Assembly (NCBI RefSeq): GCF_002211285.1
Contig: NZ_LOKX01000012.1
Span: 248,001 to 312,000, forward strand
Origin: Rhizobium sp. R635
Lineage (GTDB): Bacteria; Pseudomonadota; Alphaproteobacteria; Rhizobiales; Rhizobiaceae
Reading direction: 5' to 3'
Length of the DNA: 64,000 nt
Below, one piece after another: positions 36,693 to 45,513 of this stretch (its first letter is position 1; each line of letters starts with the position of its first letter). The notes under the pieces were generated by a model, which was not told the origin of the DNA, did no database searches, and was given only the letters and a program-made list of their open reading frames with translations. Both the position numbers and the translations under genes were made by a program.

Positions 36693-38495
36693 TTAGAGAT
36701 GCTGCTCGCGGGCACGCATTTCCGCGTAAGCCGCCTGTTCCTTTTCGTAGTAAGCTGGCGACGGGAAGTCCCACCAACCCGTCGCGAACGGGCCGGCCGC
36801 GTCACGCGAAACAATCACTTCGACAAGCGCTGGCCCACCGCATTCGAGAGCGGCTTTGATGCTGGACTCAAGGTCCTCGTTCTTCTCGACACGCCAGGCT
36901 TCAAGCCCAAACGCGCGAGCCGACGCGGCAATGTCAGCGGAGTATGGCTCGCCGTTGCCGGCATGATGATTGAATTCCGAGGCAACATGACGGCCCATGA
37001 ACTTGCGCTGTCCGCCACGGATCGACATGTAGCCCTGATTGTTGAGAACAAGGAACACGACGTTGATACCGTTCATCACGGCAGTACCCATTTCCGGCAA
37101 CGACATCATGAAATCACCGTCGCCGACGATCGCCACGACCTGCCTGTCAGGGCACGCGAGCTTGGCGCCAAGAGCAGCCGGCACTGCCCAACCCATTGGC
37201 GAGTAAGAACCGGACGTCAGATGGGTGCGTGGCTGATAGACAGGGAAGCTTTGCTTGACTGAACCCTGAGTATTGCCGGAGCCGACGACGACGATACCGT
37301 CACGATCGAGGACCTTGCGAAGCGCCATCAGCGGACGCTGCGAGGTAAATGGTGTTTCAACGCTGTTTTCACGAGGGCCTACCTGAGCGCGCCAATCGGC
37401 TTTCGCTTTCTGAACGTCAGCAAGGAAGTTTTCGCGCCGTGACAGCAATTTTTGCGAGTCACTGTCAGAGATAAGCGACAGGATAGCTTCGAGCGTGACC
37501 TTAGCGTCGGCCACGATACCGACTTCCGTTTCGTAGTTTTTGCCGATCTCGCGCGGATCCAGATCAATATGGATCAGCTTCGCAGACGGAATGGAGAAAG
37601 ACACCCCCTTGGCATAGGAAGATGCAGACCAATCGGTGAAGCGGCAGCCGACCGAGACAACGACGTCTGCTGAAGCAGTGATCTTGTTGCCGCACGTTGT
37701 TCCCGTCTGTCCGACAGCACCGATGAAGAGTTCGTGATCCTCTGAAATCGCGCCCTTGCCGTTCCAGGTGATCGAGACAGCCGCACCGAGCTTTTCAGCC
37801 AGGCGAGTAAGCTCTGCAGATGCATTCGCTGTGATCGCGCCGCCACCGGCTACGATAACTGGGCGCTCAGCTGTCATAAGGACCTTGACAGCAGCTTCGA
37901 TTGCTTTTGGGTCCGGATAGGCAATACCGATGGGAAGGCGCTTTTCGAGCGGGTGGATGGCGACATCCGCAGCCTCAACCTGGACATCCATCGGAACTTC
38001 AACGTGGACTGGTCCAGGGCGCCCCGTCATCATCGCGTTGAAGGCACGGTGCATGATGCTTGGGAGGACCTGCACCGAATTGGCTTGCCATGCACGTTTC
38101 GTGACTTGCTCGGTCACGCGCGGAAATGCGTTGTCTTGATGGCGCTCCAGTTCCTGCATCGTCCCGTGGCCGTGCATGTAAGTCTGGGGGGAGCCGGAAA
38201 CGTAGAAGAGCGAAGTGGAGTCGCAAAGAGCGGTGGCGAGACCGATGATGGTATTTGCGGCGCCTGGTCCGACGGAGGTCGAGCAAGCCATCGGTTTTCC
38301 CGAAGCGCGATAGTATCCATCGGCCATATGGACAGCACTCTGCTCGTGCATGACCTGGATGAATGGGATTTCAGACCCCTCTTCCAAAAAGGCATCGAAG
38401 AGCGACCAGATCCCGTGACCGGGTACACCAGCCACATATTCTACACCGTATTCCTTCAAGGCCTTCGCGACGACTTGGCCACCAGTGAGCTTCAT
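36693..38495 (-). CDS. thiamine diphosphate-dependent enzyme (acetolactate synthase-like)
   Basis: A 600-residue ThDP enzyme. The N-terminal domain has G-V-P-G-H-G-I and the catalytic Glu in H-E-Q (about residue 51). The ThDP-binding motif runs from G-D-G-D-F-M-M-S to L-N-N, the usual G-D-G-x(about 26)-N-N pattern. A short H-G-H-G-T-M-Q-E-L-E-R-H insert is unlike acetolactate synthase. No IlvN-type partner is nearby. It may be a decarboxylase, carboligase or lyase acting before or after the HisD-like enzyme. It is the first gene of the minus-strand cluster. Confidence 0.87.
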   Translation of the reverse strand: MKLTGGQVVAKALKEYGVEYVAGVPGHGIWSLFDAFLEEGSEIPFIQVMHEQSAVHMADGYYRASGKPMACSTSVGPGAANTIIGLATALCDSTSLFYVSGSPQTYMHGHGTMQELERHQDNAFPRVTEQVTKRAWQANSVQVLPSIMHRAFNAMMTGRPGPVHVEVPMDVQVEAADVAIHPLEKRLPIGIAYPDPKAIEAAVKVLMTAERPVIVAGGGAITANASAELTRLAEKLGAAVSITWNGKGAISEDHELFIGAVGQTGTTCGNKITASADVVVSVGCRFTDWSASSYAKGVSFSIPSAKLIHIDLDPREIGKNYETEVGIVADAKVTLEAILSLISDSDSQKLLSRRENFLADVQKAKADWRAQVGPRENSVETPFTSQRPLMALRKVLDRDGIVVVGSGNTQGSVKQSFPVYQPRTHLTSGSYSPMGWAVPAALGAKLACPDRQVVAIVGDGDFMMSLPEMGTAVMNGINVVFLVLNNQGYMSIRGGQRKFMGRHVASEFNHHAGNGEPYSADIAASARAFGLEAWRVEKNEDLESSIKAALECGGPALVEVIVSRDAAGPFATGWWDFPSPAYYEKEQAAYAEMRAREQHL

Positions 38496-39157
38496 TGTTC
38501 AACCCTCGTTCCTTGCTTAAGACAGGTTGAAGGCTGCCGGCATTGCTGGCACTGTCCTCCAACAGTTAGGTCAGTGTGCGCCTTTGCTCGACGATTCCGC
38601 AACTTCGCAGGCACCGAAACGCTGATGCACAGTGAAGCGCCAAGCGCGATAAGCTGCTTCTGCCGGTCGCTTATGCTGTGAAAACGCTTGTCTTTTCGAT
38701 TGAACAAGCCTGCGGGATCTGGGCGGAGGAGCCTGCGGGAAAAGCCGGTGGCCGACTTGCATATCTGGCGACAGGCGGACGTTTGAAAGCCGGCCCGCGG
38801 GGTTTCGGCACACTATGGCGCTTTGACGGCGTCAGTTTGCGCATGGGTGCGGCGGCTTACCGTTGGTCGCCGATCACTGATGATCGGAGGCGGAGTTCCC
38901 ATCCTGCCAAGGACAGTTGGGTTGCTGTCTTGGTGCCGCCGACAATCGAAATATAGGAGTCGCAACTTGACGCGAATTCTGCGGCATATCGATGCTCAAA
39001 AGTTCGCGTTGCGAAGTGCAAAAACATGGTTGCGGATGCGATTCTCATGACCGCTAAGCGTGTCGCCGATGACGCGTCCTCGAAACACATTTTTCCTGCG
39101 AACCCGCACGCAGCTGAGACTGGCTGCAGAGTACGCAATAAAAAGACGCGAACTGAA
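38496..39157. promoter_or_regulatory. divergent promoter region, no gene recognised
   Basis: About 660 bases between the ThDP gene (minus) and the glycoamylase-like gene (plus). Frames at 38678-38956 and 38857-39216 are open but show no known family and read like shadows. No regulator lies in this gap. Promoters for both operons are expected here; none was fixed. Confidence 0.45.
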
Positions 39158-40510
39158 ATGGCGGATGTAATTTCTTTATTGGGAACATACGATGCCGTGA
39201 GCCAACCCCGGTCCATGAGTCATCCGCCTCGGCCCCAGCACCTATCGCTTCCTAGTCTCCTTGACACTATTCAACGCCAGCATGCCGCATATTTCTGGGA
39301 TGGTGCCGACACGGCCACCGGTCTCCCCTATGACAGGCGGGGAACCAAAGGTGAGAAAATATCGGATCTGGTTTCCCTCGGTGGGGTTGGCTTCGGGCTG
39401 ATGTCGATAATAGTGATGGCTGATCGTGGCTGGGTGGCGAGGCACCACGCCGCTTCACGCGTATTTGCAATACTCGACGCCCTGGCCGGGATGCCGAGAT
39501 ATCGCGGAGCGTTTCCCCACTTCGTAAAAGCCAGCGATCTCACGGTCGTCCCGTTGGTGCCACTGGACGATGGGGCCGACCTCATTGAAACAGCGCTACT
39601 CGCCCAGGGGCTTTTATGCGCTCGAGAATATTTCGACGAGAAATCGCCGGCCGAAGACGAGATCCGAGAGCAAATACATCGAATTTTAACGGCGATTGAA
39701 TGGAGCGGCTTCGTCCGTCCGGGAGCCCGACCATCGCTGTTCTGGCATTGGAGCCCGCAGTATGAGTGGTCCCTCAACGTGCCGATCACAGGATGGAACG
39801 AAGGCCTTATTGCCTATGTCCTTGCTGCAGGCTCGCAGGATCATTCTATTGACCCAGAGGTCTTCCATCTCGGATGGAAAAACGAGGGAGCCTATCGCAA
39901 CGGCGAAAGCTATTATGGCCATACCCTCCCCGCCGGCTCGCCCTACGGCGGCCCGCTTTTCCTTTCTCAGTACTCGTTCTGCGGCTTGGATCCTCGCGGC
40001 TTGTTCGATGAACATATCGACTATTGGGATCAGGCCGTCGCTCATTCGGGAATTAACTATGAGCATTGCAGACGAAACCCAAAGGGGCACATTGGGTACG
40101 GAGTCTATGGGTGGGGTCTAACCGCATCAGACGGACCCAGGGGTTACCTCGTGAGCTGCCCGATGAATGACGTCGGCGTTCTTGCGCCGACCGCCGCCTT
40201 ATCGAGCTTTCCATTTCTGCCCGCTCAGGCTGAAGCCGCGGCACGTGCATTTCTTTCTTACGGAAACGGACGTTTGTGGGGAGCGTTCGGTTTTGCTGAC
40301 GCCTTTGCCCCAGCTGAAAATTGGGTTTCGGATTGCCATCTTGCGATCAACCAGGGACCGATGGTGGCGATGATCGAGAACTATCGCACGGGTTTGCTAT
40401 GGCGCTTATTCATGAAAGCCCCGGAAGTAATGGTTGGACTGGCGCGCCTGGGAATTGACAGACGGCAACGAAGCCAGGATCCGGAGTCTCTGGGAGAAAC
40501 ACGACCGTGA
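39158..40510 (+). CDS. glycoamylase-like (PF10091-type) protein
   Basis: About 450 residues. The recognisable core runs from F-W-D-G-A-D-T-A-T-G-L through L-V-S-L-G-G-V-G-F-G-L, W-H-W-S-P-Q-Y and N-E-G-L-I-A-Y to G-Y-G-V-Y-G-W-G-L-T-A-S-D-G-P and a late G-R-L-W-G-A-F-G-F-x-D-A-F. This is the (alpha/alpha)6 barrel glycoamylase-like domain, also found in GH144 beta-1,2-glucanases and in cyclic beta-glucan synthases of rhizobia. No signal peptide is obvious, so it seems cytoplasmic. The start is uncertain: 39026, 39158 or 39215. Its stop overlaps the next start (GTGA). Confidence 0.82.
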   Translation: MADVISLLGTYDAVSQPRSMSHPPRPQHLSLPSLLDTIQRQHAAYFWDGADTATGLPYDRRGTKGEKISDLVSLGGVGFGLMSIIVMADRGWVARHHAASRVFAILDALAGMPRYRGAFPHFVKASDLTVVPLVPLDDGADLIETALLAQGLLCAREYFDEKSPAEDEIREQIHRILTAIEWSGFVRPGARPSLFWHWSPQYEWSLNVPITGWNEGLIAYVLAAGSQDHSIDPEVFHLGWKNEGAYRNGESYYGHTLPAGSPYGGPLFLSQYSFCGLDPRGLFDEHIDYWDQAVAHSGINYEHCRRNPKGHIGYGVYGWGLTASDGPRGYLVSCPMNDVGVLAPTAALSSFPFLPAQAEAAARAFLSYGNGRLWGAFGFADAFAPAENWVSDCHLAINQGPMVAMIENYRTGLLWRLFMKAPEVMVGLARLGIDRRQRSQDPESLGETRP

Positions 40511-41493
40511 GCAACAAGCTTGTTTGGCCTGCGCATACGACAAATTTGCCGGATTTCCGCACAGATCCCGCCTACGCGAACGGCTCAGCCTATGTCGATG
40601 GGAAAATCGTACCGATTGAGGAAGCGAAGGTGCCCCTCTTGGATTGGGGCTTCCTGCGCTCTGACGCATGTCAGGAGACGATTTCGGTGTGGGACGGCAG
40701 TTTCTTCCGATTAAGTGACCACCTTGACCGGTTTCAAAGGTCTATCCAGCGTCTCCGGATGGATACGGCTCCTGTCGAAAGGGCCGATATCCTCAGAGTG
40801 GTCCACGAGCTCGTTGCCGTATGCGGGTTCCGTGATGCTTACGTCCAAATCATCATGACGCGGGGACGTCCCCCCATCGGTAGCCGAGACCTGCGCCTCT
40901 GCTTAAACCGCTTTCAGGCGTTCTGCATGCCGTATATGTGGGTCGCCAGTCCAGAAAAACAGGAAACGGGCATGGCGCTTCATATAAGCCGACGCGTCAG
41001 AGTTCCGCCGCAGTCCGTCGATCCATTGGTGAAGCATTACCATTGGCTCGACTTTGAAATGAGCTTGTTTGAGGCTTATGAGAACGGCGCCGACACAGTG
41101 GTTCTGAGTGATCTCGACGGCAACATTACCGAAGGACCCGGATTCAATATCTTTGCGGTAATTGAGGGGGCACTGCGCACCCCCTCCTCCGGCATGCTGG
41201 ACGGAATGACAAGAAGGAGCGTCATGGAGCTCTGCAGCGAGCTGAATGTCGGGGTCGTCGAGGAGCGCATTTCCTTCGAGCGGCTTCTGAAGGCCACAGA
41301 GATCTTCCTTACGACGACGGCAGGTGGAATCATTCCAGTGTCTTCGGTGAACGGAACCACGGTCGGCTCCGGCGCTGTCGGCGAGCAAACCCGCCGCATC
41401 CACCACTCGTACTGGCATAAGCGTAGCAGCGGCTGGTATGGCGAGCCTGTCGCCTATATCCCAAAAGCGTCCTCTGTGCACAGGTCACATTGA
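40507..41493 (+). CDS. class IV aminotransferase (D-amino acid/branched-chain type fold)
   Basis: A 328-residue PLP enzyme. Landmarks are W-G-F-L-R-S-D-A-C-Q-E, the PLP Lys in L-V-K-H-Y-H-W-L-D-F (about residue 179), G-N-I-T-E-G-P-G-F-N-I-F and G-M-L-D-G-M-T-R. Class IV members transaminate D-alanine, branched-chain amino acids or aryl amines, or cleave aminodeoxychorismate. GTG start overlapping the glycoamylase stop by four bases. Pairing with a glycan-type enzyme suggests an amino-sugar or amino-conjugate substrate; this is inference. Confidence 0.88.
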   Translation: MSNKLVWPAHTTNLPDFRTDPAYANGSAYVDGKIVPIEEAKVPLLDWGFLRSDACQETISVWDGSFFRLSDHLDRFQRSIQRLRMDTAPVERADILRVVHELVAVCGFRDAYVQIIMTRGRPPIGSRDLRLCLNRFQAFCMPYMWVASPEKQETGMALHISRRVRVPPQSVDPLVKHYHWLDFEMSLFEAYENGADTVVLSDLDGNITEGPGFNIFAVIEGALRTPSSGMLDGMTRRSVMELCSELNVGVVEERISFERLLKATEIFLTTTAGGIIPVSSVNGTTVGSGAVGEQTRRIHHSYWHKRSSGWYGEPVAYIPKASSVHRSH

Positions 41494-41639
41494 ATATGTC
41501 ACGTTTCGACGGAGCTCGCAGTCGTTGAAACTGCCAAGTGGTTAGGCGTCGGTTGTTGCGTCAGCGCTTGGACATTTGAATTCTCTCAGTTCGTTTTGTC
41601 CCGCCTTGACTGCGTCTTGGCTCATCGGAAATACAGCAA

Positions 41640-42845
41640 TTGGAAGCTCTCGAAAAACAATCCACACTGAGACAGGTCGCGTCGTCGCCACTTTATTTGG
41701 GCGCAGCAATCGCGATGTTCCTATCGGGCCTCGGGACATCCGCTGCAGCTCCGCAGATCGTATTGTTCCTTGTGAAGGAACTCGATACGCCGATGGCGGC
41801 TGCCGGCCTGTTTTACCTGACAAACCTGGCGGCGCCGTTAGCCGGTTATGCAATCGGCAGCTTTTCTGATCGCACTGGCGACCGCCTTGGCCTTTTTCGC
41901 TTATGTGCTCTCATGGGCTTCATCGGTTGGGCGGGGATTGCGCTGTCGACCAGCAGCTGGCTGCCCTTTATCGTCAATACATTTGTCTTGGCATTTTCCG
42001 GAGCGGCCGCCTCGCAACTTTTCGCCGCTATCCACGATGACATTCAGTGCAGAACAACGCTGGCGAGTGACGACATCGTTTCAACGGTCCGAATGGCGCT
42101 GACAGCCGGGTGGGTCATCGGGCCCGTCGTGGGGACGTGGATAACGGCGCAGTTTGGAATTCGTGAGATGCTTTGGTTTACCTCCCTCTGCTTCCTCGTT
42201 CAAATAGCACCTCTAGGCACGCTGGCCACACCTCGGCCCTCCGAAAGGACAGGAGTGGCGGAAAAGCAGCGTAGCCAGCCAAGTCTGGGGAAGATGCTGC
42301 CCCTCCTTGCTTTTACTGGTCTGTTCGTCCTGGTCTATGCGGGAGAGTCGATCAAATATGGCTTCCTTCTGTTGTACATGGACGAAAGCCTTGGTCTTGA
42401 CGCTGCGACACGCGGAGCCGTAATCGGAATTCAGCCTCTCGTCGAGCTGCTAATTATGCCGTTTAGTGTTCTCCTCGCGCGAAGAACAGGTATGCTTTGG
42501 CTGATGTCTATTGCCGCAGCACTTGGTGTTTTTGCAAACATCTGCTTTGCGACCTGGAACGGCGTCATGGGCATGTTCGCGGGTCAGATCCTCATGGGCG
42601 GCGTATGGGGCGTATTCGCGGCCCTGGGAATTATCGCCGCCCAACGACTGCTCCCGACAGCGGTCGCAACTGCCTCAGCCATATTCATGAGCTCTACGGC
42701 GCTTAGCAGCGCACTTGGCGGAGCAGCGGGCGGGTTGGGTATCGCCTTGCTCGGTCTTCCCTATGTATTTTTCCTGCCGGCAGTCTTTTCGACAGTGGCT
42801 GTTGTCGGATTGGCGTTCATGGCTAGGTCAATGAAGCTCCTTTGA
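41640..42845 (+). CDS. MFS transporter, sugar-efflux (SET)-like
   Basis: A 401-residue membrane protein with twelve segments. The segment 2-3 loop reads G-S-F-S-D-R-T-G-D-R, as in SetA/SetB sugar efflux proteins. The start is TTG at 41640; later Met codons would cut the first membrane segment. It lies 146 bases after the aminotransferase gene. Likely exports or exchanges a sugar-like compound of the same pathway; direction of transport is not shown by the sequence. Confidence 0.82.
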   Translation: MEALEKQSTLRQVASSPLYLGAAIAMFLSGLGTSAAAPQIVLFLVKELDTPMAAAGLFYLTNLAAPLAGYAIGSFSDRTGDRLGLFRLCALMGFIGWAGIALSTSSWLPFIVNTFVLAFSGAAASQLFAAIHDDIQCRTTLASDDIVSTVRMALTAGWVIGPVVGTWITAQFGIREMLWFTSLCFLVQIAPLGTLATPRPSERTGVAEKQRSQPSLGKMLPLLAFTGLFVLVYAGESIKYGFLLLYMDESLGLDAATRGAVIGIQPLVELLIMPFSVLLARRTGMLWLMSIAAALGVFANICFATWNGVMGMFAGQILMGGVWGVFAALGIIAAQRLLPTAVATASAIFMSSTALSSALGGAAGGLGIALLGLPYVFFLPAVFSTVAVVGLAFMARSMKLL

Positions 42846-42909
42846 CGCGCTCGAGCGTCGTAGAAAAGTGCAGCAGTGGGATGCGCCCGTGGAAAATGTC
42901 GAGGAGACG

Positions 42910-43671
42910 ATGAAGAACGTTATAGCGCTACAGCTGTATTCGCTTAGATCACTGGGGTCTCTTCAAGACCAGGTGCTTGGGGCCGCGAGCGCCGGCTTTA
43001 AGGCGGTCGAGCTTTTGGAAGAGCATTTGGACGAGCCTACCATTCTGAAGGCTTTACTCGAGGATCATCAGGTAGCTGCGCCGTCCGCGCATGTAAGCCA
43101 TTCGGCACTACGAAATCACCTCACGCGACTTATCGATGTATGTGAATTTTGCGAAATCAAGCAGCTCTTTGTTCCCGGCGTTGCATTTCATGCGCCGAAG
43201 GGCAGCGTCAGTGACTGGCGCTTTATCGGATGGGAGTTGGCCCGATTGGCCGAGAGGTTGCACGGTGCCGGGATAACACTCGGCTACCACAATATGCGCC
43301 AGGACTTTTTGCCCCTCGTAGATGGGCGCTTTGGCTTCGAAGTCTTGGTCGACACTGCCCGAGGAAGCCCACTGAAGTGGCAGGCAGACATTGCGTGGAT
43401 GAACCGCGCTGGAATGAACGCGGCGGACTGGTTGAAGAGATATCGGGGCATTCTCGTATCTGCCCACATCAAGGACGAGGCACCCGTCGGGACCCATGAG
43501 GATGAAGACGGTTGGTCCGATGTTGGTGACGGTACCATTCTTTGGCCGTCGCTCTGGAAAGCCGCCACCGAGTGTGGTGCGTGGTTGCTTGTGGTTGAGC
43601 ACGACAACCCGAGACAGCCACTGGAATTTGCCAAACGAAGCTTGAGTTACCTTAGTCGATTCAACGCTTAA
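42910..43671 (+). CDS. sugar phosphate isomerase/epimerase-family protein (TIM barrel)
   Basis: A 253-residue TIM-barrel protein. Landmarks are A-L-Q-L-Y-S-L, the A-V-E-L-L-E turn, L-G-Y-H-N-M, W-Q-A-D-I-A-W, S-A-H-I-K-D and the final L-V-V-E-H-D-N. These give the His, Asp and Glu metal ligands usual in the family. GAGGAG sits three bases before the ATG at 42910; a GTG at 42868 is an alternative. Related enzymes epimerise or isomerise sugars and act on keto-sugars in inositol and glycoside pathways. Confidence 0.85.
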   Translation: MKNVIALQLYSLRSLGSLQDQVLGAASAGFKAVELLEEHLDEPTILKALLEDHQVAAPSAHVSHSALRNHLTRLIDVCEFCEIKQLFVPGVAFHAPKGSVSDWRFIGWELARLAERLHGAGITLGYHNMRQDFLPLVDGRFGFEVLVDTARGSPLKWQADIAWMNRAGMNAADWLKRYRGILVSAHIKDEAPVGTHEDEDGWSDVGDGTILWPSLWKAATECGAWLLVVEHDNPRQPLEFAKRSLSYLSRFNA

Positions 43672-43711
43672 GAGGCTGTACGCCCATTCTGAGGACGGAG
43701 GACTTTCTACA

Positions 43712-44098
43712 ATGGATCTGAAATATCGGATTGATCATTTTTCGCTCCTGGTCGAAGACCTTGCGCGCAGCATCAAATTCTATAACGACGTCTTCGGCTT
43801 CGAGATCATTGAGGAAACCAACAACGAGAAGATCCGCTGGCTCAAGATTGGCGGCACTGACACGATTCACCTGAGCGAAGGCGACACAAGCACCACTTCT
43901 CTTCGAAAGGATACGCACTTTGCCCTGCGTGTGAGGGATTTCGAAGCATTTCTCGCCGACATGGAAAACCGGAGTATCGCCTATTACGATTGGCCCGGAA
44001 ACATCAACAGGGTAGGCGAACGGTTCGACGGGTATCGACAGGTCTACATCCAGGATCCCGATGGGTATTGGATCGAAGTCAACAATCACGGCTCCTGA
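43712..44098 (+). CDS. VOC/glyoxalase-family protein
   Basis: A 128-residue single-domain vicinal oxygen chelate protein. It starts with the R-I-D-H-F-S-L-L-V-E-D strand, has F-Y-N-D-V-F-G-F-E-I, and ends with Y-I-Q-D-P-D-G-Y-W-I-E-V-N. The first His and last Glu can serve as metal ligands. Reaction unknown (glyoxalase, isomerase or dioxygenase-like). It is the last plus-strand gene of the cluster, 40 bases after the TIM-barrel gene. Confidence 0.85.
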   Translation: MDLKYRIDHFSLLVEDLARSIKFYNDVFGFEIIEETNNEKIRWLKIGGTDTIHLSEGDTSTTSLRKDTHFALRVRDFEAFLADMENRSIAYYDWPGNINRVGERFDGYRQVYIQDPDGYWIEVNNHGS

Positions 44099-44360
44099 TC
44101 CCGCCGATTGCGCGCCTGCAGTCCGGCGACGCGGTGGCCGTCTTGGATGGCTTGTCAAAGCCTGTCTTTGCAATGCCAGCAGTTCACCCATGCCACGACC
44201 AGCATGCGTGAGACGATCCAGTGGCAAAGGAAGCCCGAACCCTGCTCTAGGCCTGACAACTGCGTCACGCGGATGGCCGTTGCTCGCCATCGGCACGTCC
44301 GCCGCTGAAACATGGCCGACGCCGCCAGGCATCATCGAACAGCATTGAACGCTACGTTCC

Positions 44361-45425
44361 TTATTCATCCGCCGTATGGTGTGGGCAGGCAGCCAGAGCA
44401 GATTCCGGGCTGTGGGACGCGGCATGCCGTACGCGGTTAGCAGCCTCGGTCAACCGCTCTGCGGGCAGTCGCCCCTGGCGGACGGCGTCGACTACACCGT
44501 CGCAGAGCTCAGGCAGATGTGGACCACCGGCAACCAGCAGCAGATCGACACCAGCGTTGAGCGCTGCAACGGCAGTATCGATGAGCGATTGCGCGCGCAT
44601 CGTGGCAGGCGCGTCGAGATCATCGCTGACGATCAGGCCACCGAACCCGAATTCACCGCGCAAGAGCTCGATGACCTTGGCTGATGTACAGGCCGCGTTC
44701 TTCGGGTCTATGGCGGCAACGGGGGCTGGTCCAGCCATTACGGCTATCGTCCCGGCGCCCACAGCTTCGCGGAATGGTGACGCATTTTCCAGGATTTCGT
44801 CGAGGCTGCGTACCATCGAAACATCGACGAGAGCGGGATCGCTCGCCAGATCAATGAACCCGGGAAAGTGTTTTGTAACCGCGGTGATCCCCGCTCGCTG
44901 AATGCCTCTGATAAATGCAGAGACGATACGTCCAACCTCTCGCCTATCTGGTCCAAGGGTTCGACCTTCAAGCCACGGATTTTTTCCGACCACAACGTCC
45001 GCGATAGGCGCGAGAAACATTGTTATTCCCAACTCCTTGGCCGCTCGCGCTGTTTCGAAGCAACTGCCTTCGATTTCATCTGCCGGCAATTGCATTGCCT
45101 CGCGTAGCGTGGGCAAAGGTGGAGTGAGCCCCTCAAGACGCCTGATACCACCGAGCTCTTGATCAACGGCAACAATCAGCCCCGCTTGACCGCGACGCAA
45201 ACCATCGATGGCATCAATGACTGCCTGTTTACTCTCCGTGGCGAGGCGCTCTACGGACATTCGCCTTGCCACGTATTCGGAGCGGGTTTCTCCAATCAGG
45301 ACCGAGCAGCCGCCGGCTTCAATGAAAGGAGCCATTACGTCATGGAAATCCAATGTATCGAATGCTGGTAGGAACACAGCCCTCGCATCGCGCTGAATTG
45401 TCTCACTCACTCGCCGTCTCCTCAT
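44361..45425 (-). CDS. glycoside hydrolase family 3-like protein
   Basis: A 354-residue one-domain GH3 protein of NagZ size. Core motifs are V-D-Q-E-L-G-G, K-H-F-P-G, and the nucleophile Asp in G-L-I-V-S-D-D-L-D-A. NagZ normally has a D-x-H pair after K-H-F-P-G and an M-x-A-H segment; here these read S-D-P-A-L and M-A-G-P, so the usual His acid/base and nearby His are absent. It may use another acid/base or have changed substrate. It is convergent with the VOC gene and 88 bases after the phosphatase-family gene. Confidence 0.85.
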   Translation of the reverse strand: MRRRRVSETIQRDARAVFLPAFDTLDFHDVMAPFIEAGGCSVLIGETRSEYVARRMSVERLATESKQAVIDAIDGLRRGQAGLIVAVDQELGGIRRLEGLTPPLPTLREAMQLPADEIEGSCFETARAAKELGITMFLAPIADVVVGKNPWLEGRTLGPDRREVGRIVSAFIRGIQRAGITAVTKHFPGFIDLASDPALVDVSMVRSLDEILENASPFREAVGAGTIAVMAGPAPVAAIDPKNAACTSAKVIELLRGEFGFGGLIVSDDLDAPATMRAQSLIDTAVAALNAGVDLLLVAGGPHLPELCDGVVDAVRQGRLPAERLTEAANRVRHAASHSPESALAACPHHTADE

Positions 45426-45513
45426 TTGCTTCGATCAAGGCTATCCGGACATCGCCGTGGCGCTTCGACCAACCTCGTTGCTTGATGCGTTGCGCTGCAG
45501 AAGCGGTTATGAC

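Noticed and set aside
36693..38495. ThDP enzyme as sulfoacetaldehyde acetyltransferase (Xsc)
   Set aside because: The N-terminal and substrate-loop sequence (H-G-H-G-T-M-Q-E) does not follow Xsc as I know it, and no phosphotransacetylase gene is nearby.
38678..38956. Plus-strand open frame in the ThDP/glycoamylase gap
   Set aside because: No ribosome site of note, no family, and overlapping open frames on both strands as expected in GC-rich DNA.
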